NCBI RefSeq assembly: GCF_900188395.1
Contig: NZ_FZOB01000016.1
Location: 1-31,797 of the forward strand
Source of the DNA: Desulfurobacterium atlanticum
GTDB lineage: Bacteria > Aquificota > Aquificia > Desulfurobacteriales > Desulfurobacteriaceae
Length of the DNA: 31,797 nt
Reading direction: 5' to 3'
In this document: one piece after another, positions 1 to 10,684 of the stretch
Numbering within the stretch: position 1 is the first letter of the stretch
Layout of the letters: every line of letters begins with the position of its first letter
The notes under the pieces: generated by a model
What the model was told of the DNA's origin: nothing
Database searches by the model: none
Seen by the model: only the letters and a program-made list of their open reading frames with translations
Program-made: the position numbers and the translations under genes

Positions 1-28
1 CGTGGTATAGGTTTATATTTAGCTGCAT
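1..28 (-). CDS. 5' end of a gene running off the left edge, probably an IS transposase (partial)
   Basis: Only nine codons are visible (MQLNINLYH), read leftwards off the window. The start is convincing because a textbook AGGAGG sits at 35-40 on the minus strand, six bases before the ATG. The peptide alone cannot be assigned. The transposase call is an inference from its surroundings: about 100 bases upstream there is a 22-base sequence that recurs in inverted orientation at the right edge, where a transposase-like C-terminus is encoded. A leader hairpin also covers the ribosome binding site, as is common in mobile-element genes. It could equally be an unrelated small gene. Confidence 0.5.
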
Positions 29-34
29 GGTTGT

Positions 35-106
35 CCTCCTGGTAGTGGTTTTGGTTTTCTGAAAATTTGAATGTTTAGTGCTCTTAATATTTTAACTACC
101 AGGTGG
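35..106 (-). promoter_or_regulatory. Leader hairpin that would sequester the ribosome binding site of the left-edge gene
   Basis: On the minus-strand transcript CCTGGTAGT (103 to 95) is perfectly complementary to ACTACCAGG (46 to 38). The pairing extends past one A/A mismatch to two further base pairs (106-105 with 36-35). The downstream arm includes the AGGAGG ribosome binding site, so folding should block initiation. The loop is about 48 bases. Such fold-back leaders are known in several IS elements, where they suppress translation from read-through transcripts. The complementarity is seen in the sequence; the regulatory role is inferred. Confidence 0.5.
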
Positions 107-127
107 GCAGCCTTTTTCCTTTGGTGT

Positions 128-149
128 GGGTGGGGAGTATGTGTATACC
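128..149 (-). repeat. Left copy of a terminal inverted repeat
   Basis: The plus strand reads GGGTGGGGAGTATGTG followed by TATACC. Its reverse complement matches 31639-31660 at 18 of 22 positions, including an uninterrupted ten-base GGGTGGGGAG and an ATGTG block. It lies just upstream of the putative transposase start, where the end of an IS is expected. The exact outer tip of the element could not be fixed. Confidence 0.5.
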
Positions 150-176
150 TATGCAGGGAAAAATCTTTCAAAAAGG

Positions 177-203
177 TTGACACTTTTTGAAAACAACCTA
201 TAT
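177..203 (+). promoter_or_regulatory. Sigma-70-type promoter of the tRNA-Val/tRNA-Asp operon
   Basis: A perfect -35 TTGACA (177-182) is followed after 15 bases by TATATT (198-203); reading the -10 one base later as ATATTT gives 16. Transcription would start near 210, about ten bases before the first tRNA. The tRNA-Leu promoter near the right edge has the same TATATT box. Confidence 0.65.
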
Positions 204-220
204 TTCTTTATCGTCAATTC

Positions 221-296
221 GGGCGGATAGCTCAGCTGGGAGAGCACCAGCCTTACAAGCTGGGGGTCACAGGTTCGATCCCTGTTCCGCCCACCA
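221..296 (+). tRNA. tRNA-Val (anticodon UAC)
   Basis: A complete cloverleaf of 76 bases. The acceptor GGGCGGA pairs with UCCGCCC, the anticodon stem is CCAGC/GCTGG with loop CTTACAA (anticodon UAC, reads GUA), and the T-arm is ACAGG-TTCGATC-CCTGT. The discriminator A is followed by an encoded CCA. Confidence 0.97.
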
Positions 297-306
297 CTTT
301 TATCAT

Positions 307-385
307 GGGGACGTAGTTCAGTTCTGGTTAGAACGCCGGCCTGTCACGCCGGAGGTCGCGGGTTCGAGTCCCGTCGTCCCCGCCA
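307..385 (+). tRNA. tRNA-Asp (anticodon GUC)
   Basis: A complete cloverleaf. The acceptor GGGGACG pairs with CGTCCCC, the anticodon stem is CCGGC/GCCGG with loop CTGTCAC (anticodon GUC), and the T-arm is CGCGGG-TTCGAGT-CCCG. The discriminator G is followed by an encoded CCA. It follows tRNA-Val by ten bases, so the two are co-transcribed. Only six bases separate its end from the convergent thiD stop codon, and no clear intrinsic terminator is visible between them. Confidence 0.97.
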
Positions 386-391
386 CTTAGT

Positions 392-4198
<3,807 letters not shown>

Positions 4199-4215
<17 letters not shown>

Positions 4216-5287
4216 CGGATGTAATTCCTTCCATTCTGAGTTTAAGATCGTCTGCTCTCGTTGCATATTTAAGAGCGTCTTCTTTTGTAATAAAGCCTTT
4301 TTTCCACAGTTCGTAGAGAGATTGGTCAAATGTTTGAGAACCATAAGTTTCTTTACCTTTTTCAATGAAAGATGGTATCTCTTCTGTAAGTTCTGGATTA
4401 AGAATTCTTTCCTTTATCGCTTCTGTTACTACCATAACTTCAACGGCAGGAACTCTACCTTTGCCTTCAGCTTTGGGGATAAGCCTTTGGGAGATAGTTG
4501 CTTTTAAAACGGAAGCCAGCTGGTATCTAATAGCCTGTTGATGGTATGGAGGAAAGAAGGATACAATTCTGTAAATTGTTTCTTTCGCGTCAAGGGTGTG
4601 AAGTGTGGAGAAAACAAGGTGACCGGTTTCAGCTGCATCAAGGGCAGTTCTTACAGTTTCAGGGTCTCTCATCTCTCCAACAAGAATAACATCAGGGTCT
4701 TCACGAAGAGCTGCTTTTAGTGCAGTGAAAAAGTCTTCTGCGTCAACGCCAACTTCCCTTTGGTAAAAAATTGATTTTTTGTCTCGGTGAAGGAATTCTA
4801 TAGGGTCTTCAATTGTAATAACAACTCTTGAATCTTTTTCATTTATTTCGTTTAGCATTGCTGCAAGAGTTGTTGATTTACCAGAACCTGTTGTTCCTGT
4901 TACCAGGACAAGTCCTCTGTGTTCAAGAGCTATTTTCTTTATAACCTCAGGCAGGTTAAGTTTTTCTATGGTTGGAACTTCTGTTGGAATTGTTCTCATA
5001 ACTATTGCGAAAGTGTTTCTTTGTTTGAAAATATTTACTCTAAATCTCCCAACGCCGGGGATACTGTATGATGTATCGTAGTTTTTAAGAATTGGTATCT
5101 CCTTTTTCTTTTCTATAGGTAAGATGGTTTTAACGAACTCAAATATATCTGAACCAGATAGTTCAGGAAAATTTGTTTTAACAAGTTTCCCCTGAATCCT
5201 GAATATAGGAACCATTTTCATTCTCAGATGAATATCTGATGCTCCAAGGGCAAGGGCTTTTTCAAGAATATCATTCAGGCTTACCAT
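4199..5287 (-). CDS. pilT: PilT/PilU-type twitching motility ATPase
   Basis: A hexameric cytoplasmic ATPase that powers type IV pilus retraction. The 362-residue protein shows all secretion-ATPase boxes: Walker [10 protein letters not shown] (131-139), the Asp box [10 protein letters not shown] (158-167), Walker [11 protein letters not shown] (199-208) and the His box [11 protein letters not shown] (221-231). The N-terminal GASDIHLR element (15-22) is typical of PilT. The usual AIRNLIRE motif of PilT is not present; the region reads [11 protein letters not shown] and then [18 protein letters not shown], which leans towards PilU-like proteins. The ATG overlaps the recA stop by 17 bases, with GGGAGAAAC upstream. 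No other pilus gene is in the window, so the rest of the machinery must be encoded elsewhere. Confidence 0.92.
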
Positions 5288-6272
5288 AAAGTTTCTCCCT
5301 TATTTTGCTTTCTATCTCTTCTGCTATTTCTGGGTGTTCTTTTAGGTATTTTCTCGCCTTTTCTTTCCCCTGTCCAAGCCTTATATCTCCGTATGAGTAC
5401 CAAGCGCCACTTTTTTTAACAATTCCCAGTTTTTCTCCCAGTATGAGAAGCTCTGCGAATCGTGATATTCCCTCTCCGTAGTAGATTTCAACAATTGCTT
5501 CTCTGAAAGGAGGAGCTAGCTTATTTTTTACAATTTTTATTTTTGCTGTATGGCCAAGTCTCTCTTCCTCTTTTCCTTTTATACCACCGATATTTCTTAC
5601 ATCTATCCTTAAAGAAGCGTAAAATTTTAAAGCTCTTCCGCCGGTGGTTGTTTCGTTTGGACCATAGCCCATTCCGCCTATCTTTTCCCTTAGCTGATTT
5701 ATAAATATTAAAGCTGCGTTACTTTTGTTTGTGGCAGCTGTTAATTTTCTTAAAGCCTGACTCATAAGCCTTGCCTGTAGTCCTACATGGGAATCTCCCA
5801 TATCCCCTTTAAGTTCTGCAGAAGGGACAAGGGCGGCTACAGAGTCTATTACAATAACGTCAACTGCTCCACTTCTTACAAGGGTTTCAGCAATTTCAAG
5901 GGCCTGTTCACCACTGTCAGGTTGTGAAATTAAAAGTTCATCAAGGTTTATTCCCAGTTTTTTGGCATATAAGGGGTCAAGGGCGTGTTCTGCATCTATA
6001 AATGCAGCAACTCCACCCTCTTTTTGAGCATTTGCAATAACATGAAGTGCAAGGGTTGTTTTACCAGACGATTCCGGTCCGTAAATTTCCGTTATTCTTC
6101 CCCTTGGAATACCTCCTATTCCTGTGGCATAATCTATACCTATGGAACCTGTGCTTATGGATGGAATTTCTACAGAAGGTTTCTCTCCTAAAAACATTAT
6201 GGAGCCTTCACCGAAAGCCCTTTTTATCTGCTTTAAGGCTTCTTTTAAAACTTTTTCTCTTCCTTCTTCCAT
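5271..6272 (-). CDS. recA: RecA recombinase
   Basis: ATP-dependent DNA strand-exchange protein and co-protease for LexA-type repressors. The 333-residue product has Walker A GPESSGKT (near 65-72), a Walker B region ending [10 protein letters not shown], the conserved [10 protein letters not shown] and the ssDNA-binding loop around [15 protein letters not shown]. The ATG at 6272 has GAGAGGAAAACAG in front of it. It follows the metallophosphoesterase gene by 20 bases and overlaps the pilT-type gene, so it sits inside a housekeeping operon rather than being a single transcription unit. I saw no obvious LexA-type operator directly upstream. Confidence 0.98.
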   Translation of the reverse strand: MEEGREKVLKEALKQIKRAFGEGSIMFLGEKPSVEIPSISTGSIGIDYATGIGGIPRGRITEIYGPESSGKTTLALHVIANAQKEGGVAAFIDAEHALDPLYAKKLGINLDELLISQPDSGEQALEIAETLVRSGAVDVIVIDSVAALVPSAELKGDMGDSHVGLQARLMSQALRKLTAATNKSNAALIFINQLREKIGGMGYGPNETTTGGRALKFYASLRIDVRNIGGIKGKEEERLGHTAKIKIVKNKLAPPFREAIVEIYYGEGISRFAELLILGEKLGIVKKSGAWYSYGDIRLGQGKEKARKYLKEHPEIAEEIESKIREKLYGKPE

Positions 6273-6292
6273 CTGTTTTCCTCTCTTAATTA

Positions 6293-7009
6293 TTAGATAC
6301 CTTTTATCAGCCTTGCAGCCATTATAGGCGGTAGTCCTGCTTCCAAAATGCTTTTCGCTGCAGCTTTTACATCATACTCTATCCTTTTTATTTTAATATT
6401 TTTTTCTTCAGAATCGTAAATTCCATAAGAAGCTTTTGGGTTGTTGTCTCTTGGTTGGCCTACACTGCCAGGGTTTATTAAAAACCTTCCTTCCTTCACA
6501 CTGAAGTATGAAATTTTTATAGTTTCTGCACCTATAGAGGATAATTTATAACCTATAGGGATATGGGTGTGTCCGAAAAAGCAGATATCCGTTTCCTGTT
6601 TTAGTAGAGATTTTGTTGCGGTAGCGTTGTCCAGTATGTAAATCATGCTTCCCGGCGTGAGCGGATTATCGTGAACAATAGATATGTTTTGATTTTTATA
6701 TACAAGTGGCAGTGTTTTAATATATTCAATCCACCGGGGAGAAATTGTTTTTTTTGTCCAGTTTAAACACTCGTTAACCACAGGGCTGTCAACTTCTGCA
6801 TATCCTAAGAGCATAAGTTCGTGGTTTCCAAGGATAGAAACAGAGCAATTGTTCATAACCCAGCTACAACATTCGTTTGGAAAAGCACCGTAGTTGATAA
6901 TATCTCCAAGACACCACACTTCCTCAATCTGTTCTTTTTCCATATCGGATATAACGGCCTGAAGTGCATGTAAATTTGCATGGATATCTGATATTATTCC
7001 TATTTTCAT
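6293..7009 (-). CDS. YfcE/MJ0936-type metallophosphoesterase
   Basis: A two-metal calcineurin-like phosphoesterase of 238 residues. The metal-binding signature is complete: SDIHAN (residues 7-12), GDIINYG, GNHE and the C-terminal GHTHIP. A second [10 protein letters not shown] motif is typical of the YfcE (Metallophos_2) subgroup, whose members hydrolyse phosphodiesters or dinucleoside polyphosphates; the substrate here cannot be told. The ATG at 7009 gives the usual [12 protein letters not shown] start. A TTG nine bases further out is also open and has AAAGAG in front, so the start is uncertain by three codons. It is the first gene of the minus-strand operon ahead of recA. Confidence 0.88.
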   Translation of the reverse strand: MKIGIISDIHANLHALQAVISDMEKEQIEEVWCLGDIINYGAFPNECCSWVMNNCSVSILGNHELMLLGYAEVDSPVVNECLNWTKKTISPRWIEYIKTLPLVYKNQNISIVHDNPLTPGSMIYILDNATATKSLLKQETDICFFGHTHIPIGYKLSSIGAETIKISYFSVKEGRFLINPGSVGQPRDNNPKASYGIYDSEEKNIKIKRIEYDVKAAAKSILEAGLPPIMAARLIKGI

Positions 7010-7220
7010 GATAAGCAAATTTTACTCTTTAAGTGGTTAACATGTAAAGAACAGTTGAAAGGCTGTTTTGAAACTTTTTTCTTTAAGATGAAAAGGGATT
7101 TTAGAATGACAAATGAAGTCAGTATTTGGGCTAAATTTGAAGAAATTTTCACACAATTGGCTTGTGGTAAAAAGATTTTTTAATGTTAAAATAAAATTAA
7201 ATAATGAGAGGTGTTTTGTG
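7010..7220. other. Divergent intergenic region between the recA operon and queF
   Basis: 211 bases without a convincing gene. It must hold the promoters of both flanking units. On the minus strand a TTTACA and a TAAAAT 18 bases apart sit very close to the metallophosphoesterase start. On the plus strand TTGTGG and TAAAAT near 7162-7192 are a weak pair for queF. I looked for a preQ1 riboswitch ahead of queF and did not see one. The queF frame is open back to 7113 but that stretch has no ribosome binding site. Confidence 0.4.
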
Positions 7221-7712
7221 ATGGAAAGGGATGATTTTGGAACAGTGAAATCTCTGGGAAAGGAAACAAACTATGTATTTACCTATAAACCTGAACTTCT
7301 TGAAAAATTTCCGAACAGATTTCCCGGTAATAGATATTGGGTTTCTTTTAATTGCCCTGAGTTTACTGCATTGTGTCCTATAACTGGACAACCAGATTTT
7401 GCAACTATCTATATTCAGTACATTCCTGACAAGTGGCTTGTAGAAAGTAAATCTTTAAAACTTTACCTGTTCTCTTTTAGAAATGCCAGAGATTTTCATG
7501 AGGATACTGTTAATAGAATAGCTGAAGATTTATTTAAGTTGCTTGAGCCTTTTTATATAGAAGTTTATGGGGAATTTAATCCGCGAGGAGGAATTTCTAT
7601 AGACCCTTTTGTTCAAAAGTTTAAAGATTATGACTGGGTTAAGGAGCTTGCTAAAGAGCGGTTTAAACTTCATAGGATAACACCACCTGATATTAAGCGG
7701 AACAGGGGGTAG
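7221..7712 (+). CDS. queF: NADPH-dependent 7-cyano-7-deazaguanine reductase QueF (preQ0 reductase)
   Basis: Reduces the nitrile of preQ0 to preQ1, a step of queuosine tRNA modification. At 163 residues it is a single-domain (type I) QueF. The catalytic cysteine is C52 in FTALCPITGQPDF with the proton-donor aspartate D59. The QueF motif ESKSLK (75-80), which binds NADPH, and the H93-E94 pair are present. The start is the ATG at 7221, preceded by GAGAGG and matching the family's short N-terminus; a 36-codon in-frame extension upstream looks non-coding. The phosphorylase gene begins two bases after its stop, so the two are co-translated. No other queuosine gene is in the window. Confidence 0.96.
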   Translation: MERDDFGTVKSLGKETNYVFTYKPELLEKFPNRFPGNRYWVSFNCPEFTALCPITGQPDFATIYIQYIPDKWLVESKSLKLYLFSFRNARDFHEDTVNRIAEDLFKLLEPFYIEVYGEFNPRGGISIDPFVQKFKDYDWVKELAKERFKLHRITPPDIKRNRG

Positions 7713-7714
7713 TT

Positions 7715-8575
7715 GTGATTTTAGTGCTTGGTGGAAGCGGTGCTTACTTTATTGATAAAGAGAAGTTTGGGAAAGTTTTATGGAAAAGAAGGATAGAAAC
7801 GCCTTTTGGGTTATCAAATCCTGTTTATAAAATTAAAGCTCTTAATGGTTTTGAGTTTCTTTTCCTTTCAAGACATGGAGAAAAGGACTATGAGGTGACG
7901 GCTCCATTTGTAAACTATAGGGCAAATATATATGCAGCTAAAGAGTGCGGTGCTGAAAGGATAGTCGCGTGGACAGGGCCCGGGTCGATGAGAGATGATT
8001 ATAAGCCGGGGGATTATGTTGTTCCTGATGATATTATAGATTTTACAAAGAAGAGGAACTATACCTTCTTTGAGAAAAAGGGTCTTGGATTTATTCGTCA
8101 AAATCCTGTTTTTTGTCCTCAGATAAGGGAAGGATTGAAAAAAGTTCTTGAAAAACTTGATTTTTCCTTTCATGATGGTGGTGTGTATGTTTGCACTGAG
8201 GGCCCGAGACTTGAAACTCCGGCGGAAATAAGGATGTTTAGGCAGCTTGGCGGTGACCTTATAGGGATGACTCTTGTTCCGGAAGTTTTTTTAGCTAAAG
8301 AGCTTGAGATGTGTTACGGAGCTATCTGTTATGTTACAAACTATGCAGAGGGTATAAAACCTTACGGGTTTAAAGAGGGGATTTTATTTGAAGGGATGCT
8401 TACTGATGAGCAGAAGAAACTTGTTGATAGAGCTGTGGAAAGATTTCCTGAGATAATGCTTGCTCTTATAGAATATCTTTATAAGCTTGATAGAACTTGT
8501 CCTTGTGGAAACTTGATGAAAAGGTACAAATTAAAGGGAATGATAGGAGAGAATTGGAGAGATTGGGTTAAATAA
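7715..8575 (+). CDS. MTAP/PNP-family nucleoside phosphorylase, possibly 5'-methylthioinosine-type
   Basis: Phosphorolyses a purine (methylthio)nucleoside to free base and (methylthio)ribose-1-phosphate. The 286-residue protein has the phosphate-binding GGSGAYF start, SRHG, and GPRLETPAEIRMFRQLGGD followed by GMTLVPEVFLAKE. In MTAP the purine-contacting position after this block is Asp (TDY), while 6-oxopurine PNPs have Asn (TN); here it is TNYA with N209. The enzyme may therefore prefer hypoxanthine or guanine nucleosides over methylthioadenosine. A C-terminal tail with CPCG (262-265) lies beyond the catalytic core. The start is a GTG, set by GGGGG upstream and by the queF stop two bases before. 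Substrate is not certain. Confidence 0.85.
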   Translation: MILVLGGSGAYFIDKEKFGKVLWKRRIETPFGLSNPVYKIKALNGFEFLFLSRHGEKDYEVTAPFVNYRANIYAAKECGAERIVAWTGPGSMRDDYKPGDYVVPDDIIDFTKKRNYTFFEKKGLGFIRQNPVFCPQIREGLKKVLEKLDFSFHDGGVYVCTEGPRLETPAEIRMFRQLGGDLIGMTLVPEVFLAKELEMCYGAICYVTNYAEGIKPYGFKEGILFEGMLTDEQKKLVDRAVERFPEIMLALIEYLYKLDRTCPCGNLMKRYKLKGMIGENWRDWVK

Positions 8576-8595
8576 GTTAAAGTTGGATTGGATGG

Positions 8596-9627
8596 ATGCT
8601 GATGAAAGAGTTGTTGAAAGAGAAAATGTCTGCTTTTAGTACTGAAAAAGATTCTAACATTGTTGAAATTAAAACTTTAAAATATTTAATTTTAATTTCT
8701 CTTGTAACTATACCTTTTGCAGCTATTTTAAGGAATTTATATCTTGATTTAGAAAAGATAGTTGTGACTGCAATTATCGCTGAAGTTTTAATGTTTATAG
8801 CTTTTCTTTTTCATCTTAAGAATAGGTATGATTTGTCCAGGTTGCTTACTATTATAGCTATTGCTTCTATTCTGTTTGGATTGGTTTTTCAAAACATCCA
8901 TTTTAACTATATGTGGGTTGCACTTTTTCCTTTGGTATCTTTTATACTTTATTCTTACAATACCGCTGTTATATTTTCTTCTATCTTTCTATTTGCTTTT
9001 TTATTTCTGGATTTTGGAATCTCCAGAGTTCCATTTTGGATGAAGTTATTCTATCTTCAAGAAATTTCTACTTTTTATCTTTTTATGGTTTTAGGAGGCT
9101 ATTTTTATTCAAAAACATTGAAAGAGCATGAAACTGTTATGCAGTATTTTGCAACGAGAGATATGCTAACGGGAGCTTTAAACAGACATAAGTTTTTGGA
9201 ATTTTTGTCTCACGAATTTGAAAAATCCAAGAGATTTAATCTGCCTCTTTCTTTAATAATGTTTGATATAGATTTTTTCAAAAAGGTTAATGATACGTAT
9301 GGACATGATGCAGGTGATATGGTTTTGAAAAGAGTTGTAGAGATAGTAAAAAATAATATCCGAAAGATAGATAAACTTGTTAGATGGGGTGGAGAGGAGT
9401 TTATTATACTTGCTCCAAATACTGATGTGAAAGGTGCGGTTTGTCTTGCTGAAAAGTTGAGGGAGGAAATAGAGAAAGCGGATTTTGGAAAGATTGGTAA
9501 AATTACTGCAAGTTTCGGTGTTGCTGGTATGGCAGATGGTGATACTGTGGATGATTTATTAAAGCGTGTAGATGAAGCTCTTTATAAAGCTAAGCAGAAA
9601 GGAAGAAACAGAGTGGAAATCAATTAA
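8596..9627 (+). CDS. Membrane diguanylate cyclase (GGEEF), first of a tandem pair
   Basis: Should make cyclic di-GMP from two GTP. 343 residues: about six predicted transmembrane helices (about 28-175) with no recognised sensor domain, then a GGDEF domain. The catalytic domain looks intact: FDIDFFKKVNDTYGHDAGD (223-241) with the guanine-binding N232 and D241, the signature GGEEF (265-269) and an inhibitory I-site RKID (256-259) at the standard spacing. The final ALYKAKQKGRN motif is canonical. The start could be 8596 or the ATG at 8602; the ribosome binding site is weak. The next gene is a full-length paralogue with matching residue numbering, so the pair arose by tandem duplication. Confidence 0.92.
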   Translation: MLMKELLKEKMSAFSTEKDSNIVEIKTLKYLILISLVTIPFAAILRNLYLDLEKIVVTAIIAEVLMFIAFLFHLKNRYDLSRLLTIIAIASILFGLVFQNIHFNYMWVALFPLVSFILYSYNTAVIFSSIFLFAFLFLDFGISRVPFWMKLFYLQEISTFYLFMVLGGYFYSKTLKEHETVMQYFATRDMLTGALNRHKFLEFLSHEFEKSKRFNLPLSLIMFDIDFFKKVNDTYGHDAGDMVLKRVVEIVKNNIRKIDKLVRWGGEEFIILAPNTDVKGAVCLAEKLREEIEKADFGKIGKITASFGVAGMADGDTVDDLLKRVDEALYKAKQKGRNRVEIN

Positions 9628-9639
9628 GAGGGATTTGCT

Positions 9640-10674
9640 GTGGGTGAACAGTCGATAAGAGGGAAAAGAGATATTTGCTCTTTATGTGATATTAGTGAAC
9701 TTGAAGGTTTAAGAGAGACAATTCTGTTCTATTTCATTCTTGCTGGACTTGTTACGGTTCCGTTTTTTGGCATTTTAAGGAACTATTTTCTGGGAAAAAC
9801 AGTTATAGCTGTTGCTGCTCTAATTTCTGAATTTATCCTGATTGTTGCGTACTTTTTCTACTCTAAAAAGAAAATTGCAATATCAAAGTTGATGTTTCTT
9901 ACAGCTATAGGGGTAATGTTAGTTTCACTTATTTTTCAGAATGTAAAATTTATGTACATGTGGTTTGCTCTCTTTCCCGCTGTTGCATTTATGCTTTTCC
10001 CTGCAGAGACAGGTTTGATTTTCTCGGTTATTTTTGGATTGATAGTTTTTATTGCTGACTTTTTTATTCACTCTTCTTCTAATCGGGAAGTTTATTTTCT
10101 TCAGGAGATGGTTGTTTTCTATCTTTTTATGATTGCTGGAGGGTTTTTGTATGCAAAAATTCTTGAAAGACAGAAAATTCTTCTTTCCTGGCTTGTCTCT
10201 GAAGATTCGTTAACTGGAGTTATGACACGCAGGCGATTTTTGGAGCTGCTTGATATTGAGATTCCTAAAGCTAAAAGATATCAAATTCCAATTTCTGCTG
10301 TTATATTTGATATTGACAGGTTTAGAGAACTTAATAAATCTCATGGAAGTGAAGCTGGAAATAGGATGTTAAAAGATATAGTAGAAGTTATAAAAGAGAA
10401 TATACGTAGGGCTGATGTTGTTGTAAGATGGGGTGGAGATGAGTTTATTGTCTATCTGCCTTTTACAGATTTAAAGGGAGCGTGGTCTGTAGCTATGAAA
10501 CTTAAAAATGCAGTGGATAAGGTGATTTCCAATTATGCTGTTGAGGGAATTTCCGTAAGTATGGGCCTGGCGGAATTTAAAGGAAATAAGGATAAGGAAG
10601 AGTTTATCAGAAGGCTTGAAGAAGCCCTTTATATTGCCAAGAATAAAGGCGGTAATGTAATAGAATCTGTTTAA
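9640..10674 (+). CDS. Membrane GGDEF protein with altered nucleotide-binding residues, second of the pair
   Basis: 344 residues, same layout as the gene before it: a multi-helix membrane region (about 26-175) and a GGDEF domain with FDIDRF (223-228), GGDEF (265-269) and an I-site RRAD (256-259). Three conserved positions differ. The usual N-D-x-x-G-H-x-x-G-D reads NKSHGSEAGN, so the His becomes Ser (S237) and the guanine-contacting Asp becomes Asn (N241). The C-terminal GRN becomes GGN. The signature itself is intact, so it may be an active enzyme with changed base selectivity or a degenerate c-di-GMP-binding sensor. An N-terminal CSLC (13-16) is absent from its partner. The GTG start has AGAGGGA six bases upstream, twelve bases after the first gene. 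Confidence 0.9.
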   Translation: MGEQSIRGKRDICSLCDISELEGLRETILFYFILAGLVTVPFFGILRNYFLGKTVIAVAALISEFILIVAYFFYSKKKIAISKLMFLTAIGVMLVSLIFQNVKFMYMWFALFPAVAFMLFPAETGLIFSVIFGLIVFIADFFIHSSSNREVYFLQEMVVFYLFMIAGGFLYAKILERQKILLSWLVSEDSLTGVMTRRRFLELLDIEIPKAKRYQIPISAVIFDIDRFRELNKSHGSEAGNRMLKDIVEVIKENIRRADVVVRWGGDEFIVYLPFTDLKGAWSVAMKLKNAVDKVISNYAVEGISVSMGLAEFKGNKDKEEFIRRLEEALYIAKNKGGNVIESV

Positions 10675-10684
10675 CGGGGGAGAG

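Noticed and set aside
187-390. 67-codon plus-strand open frame across the two tRNA genes
   Set aside because: It is the translation of tRNA-Val and tRNA-Asp, which form complete cloverleaves with encoded CCA ends.
7113-7220. 36-codon N-terminal extension of queF
   Set aside because: The frame is open but there is no ribosome binding site, and single-domain QueF proteins begin at the chosen ATG.
7010-7220. Possible preQ1 riboswitch upstream of queF
   Set aside because: No recognisable aptamer stem and A-rich tail was found close to the ribosome binding site.
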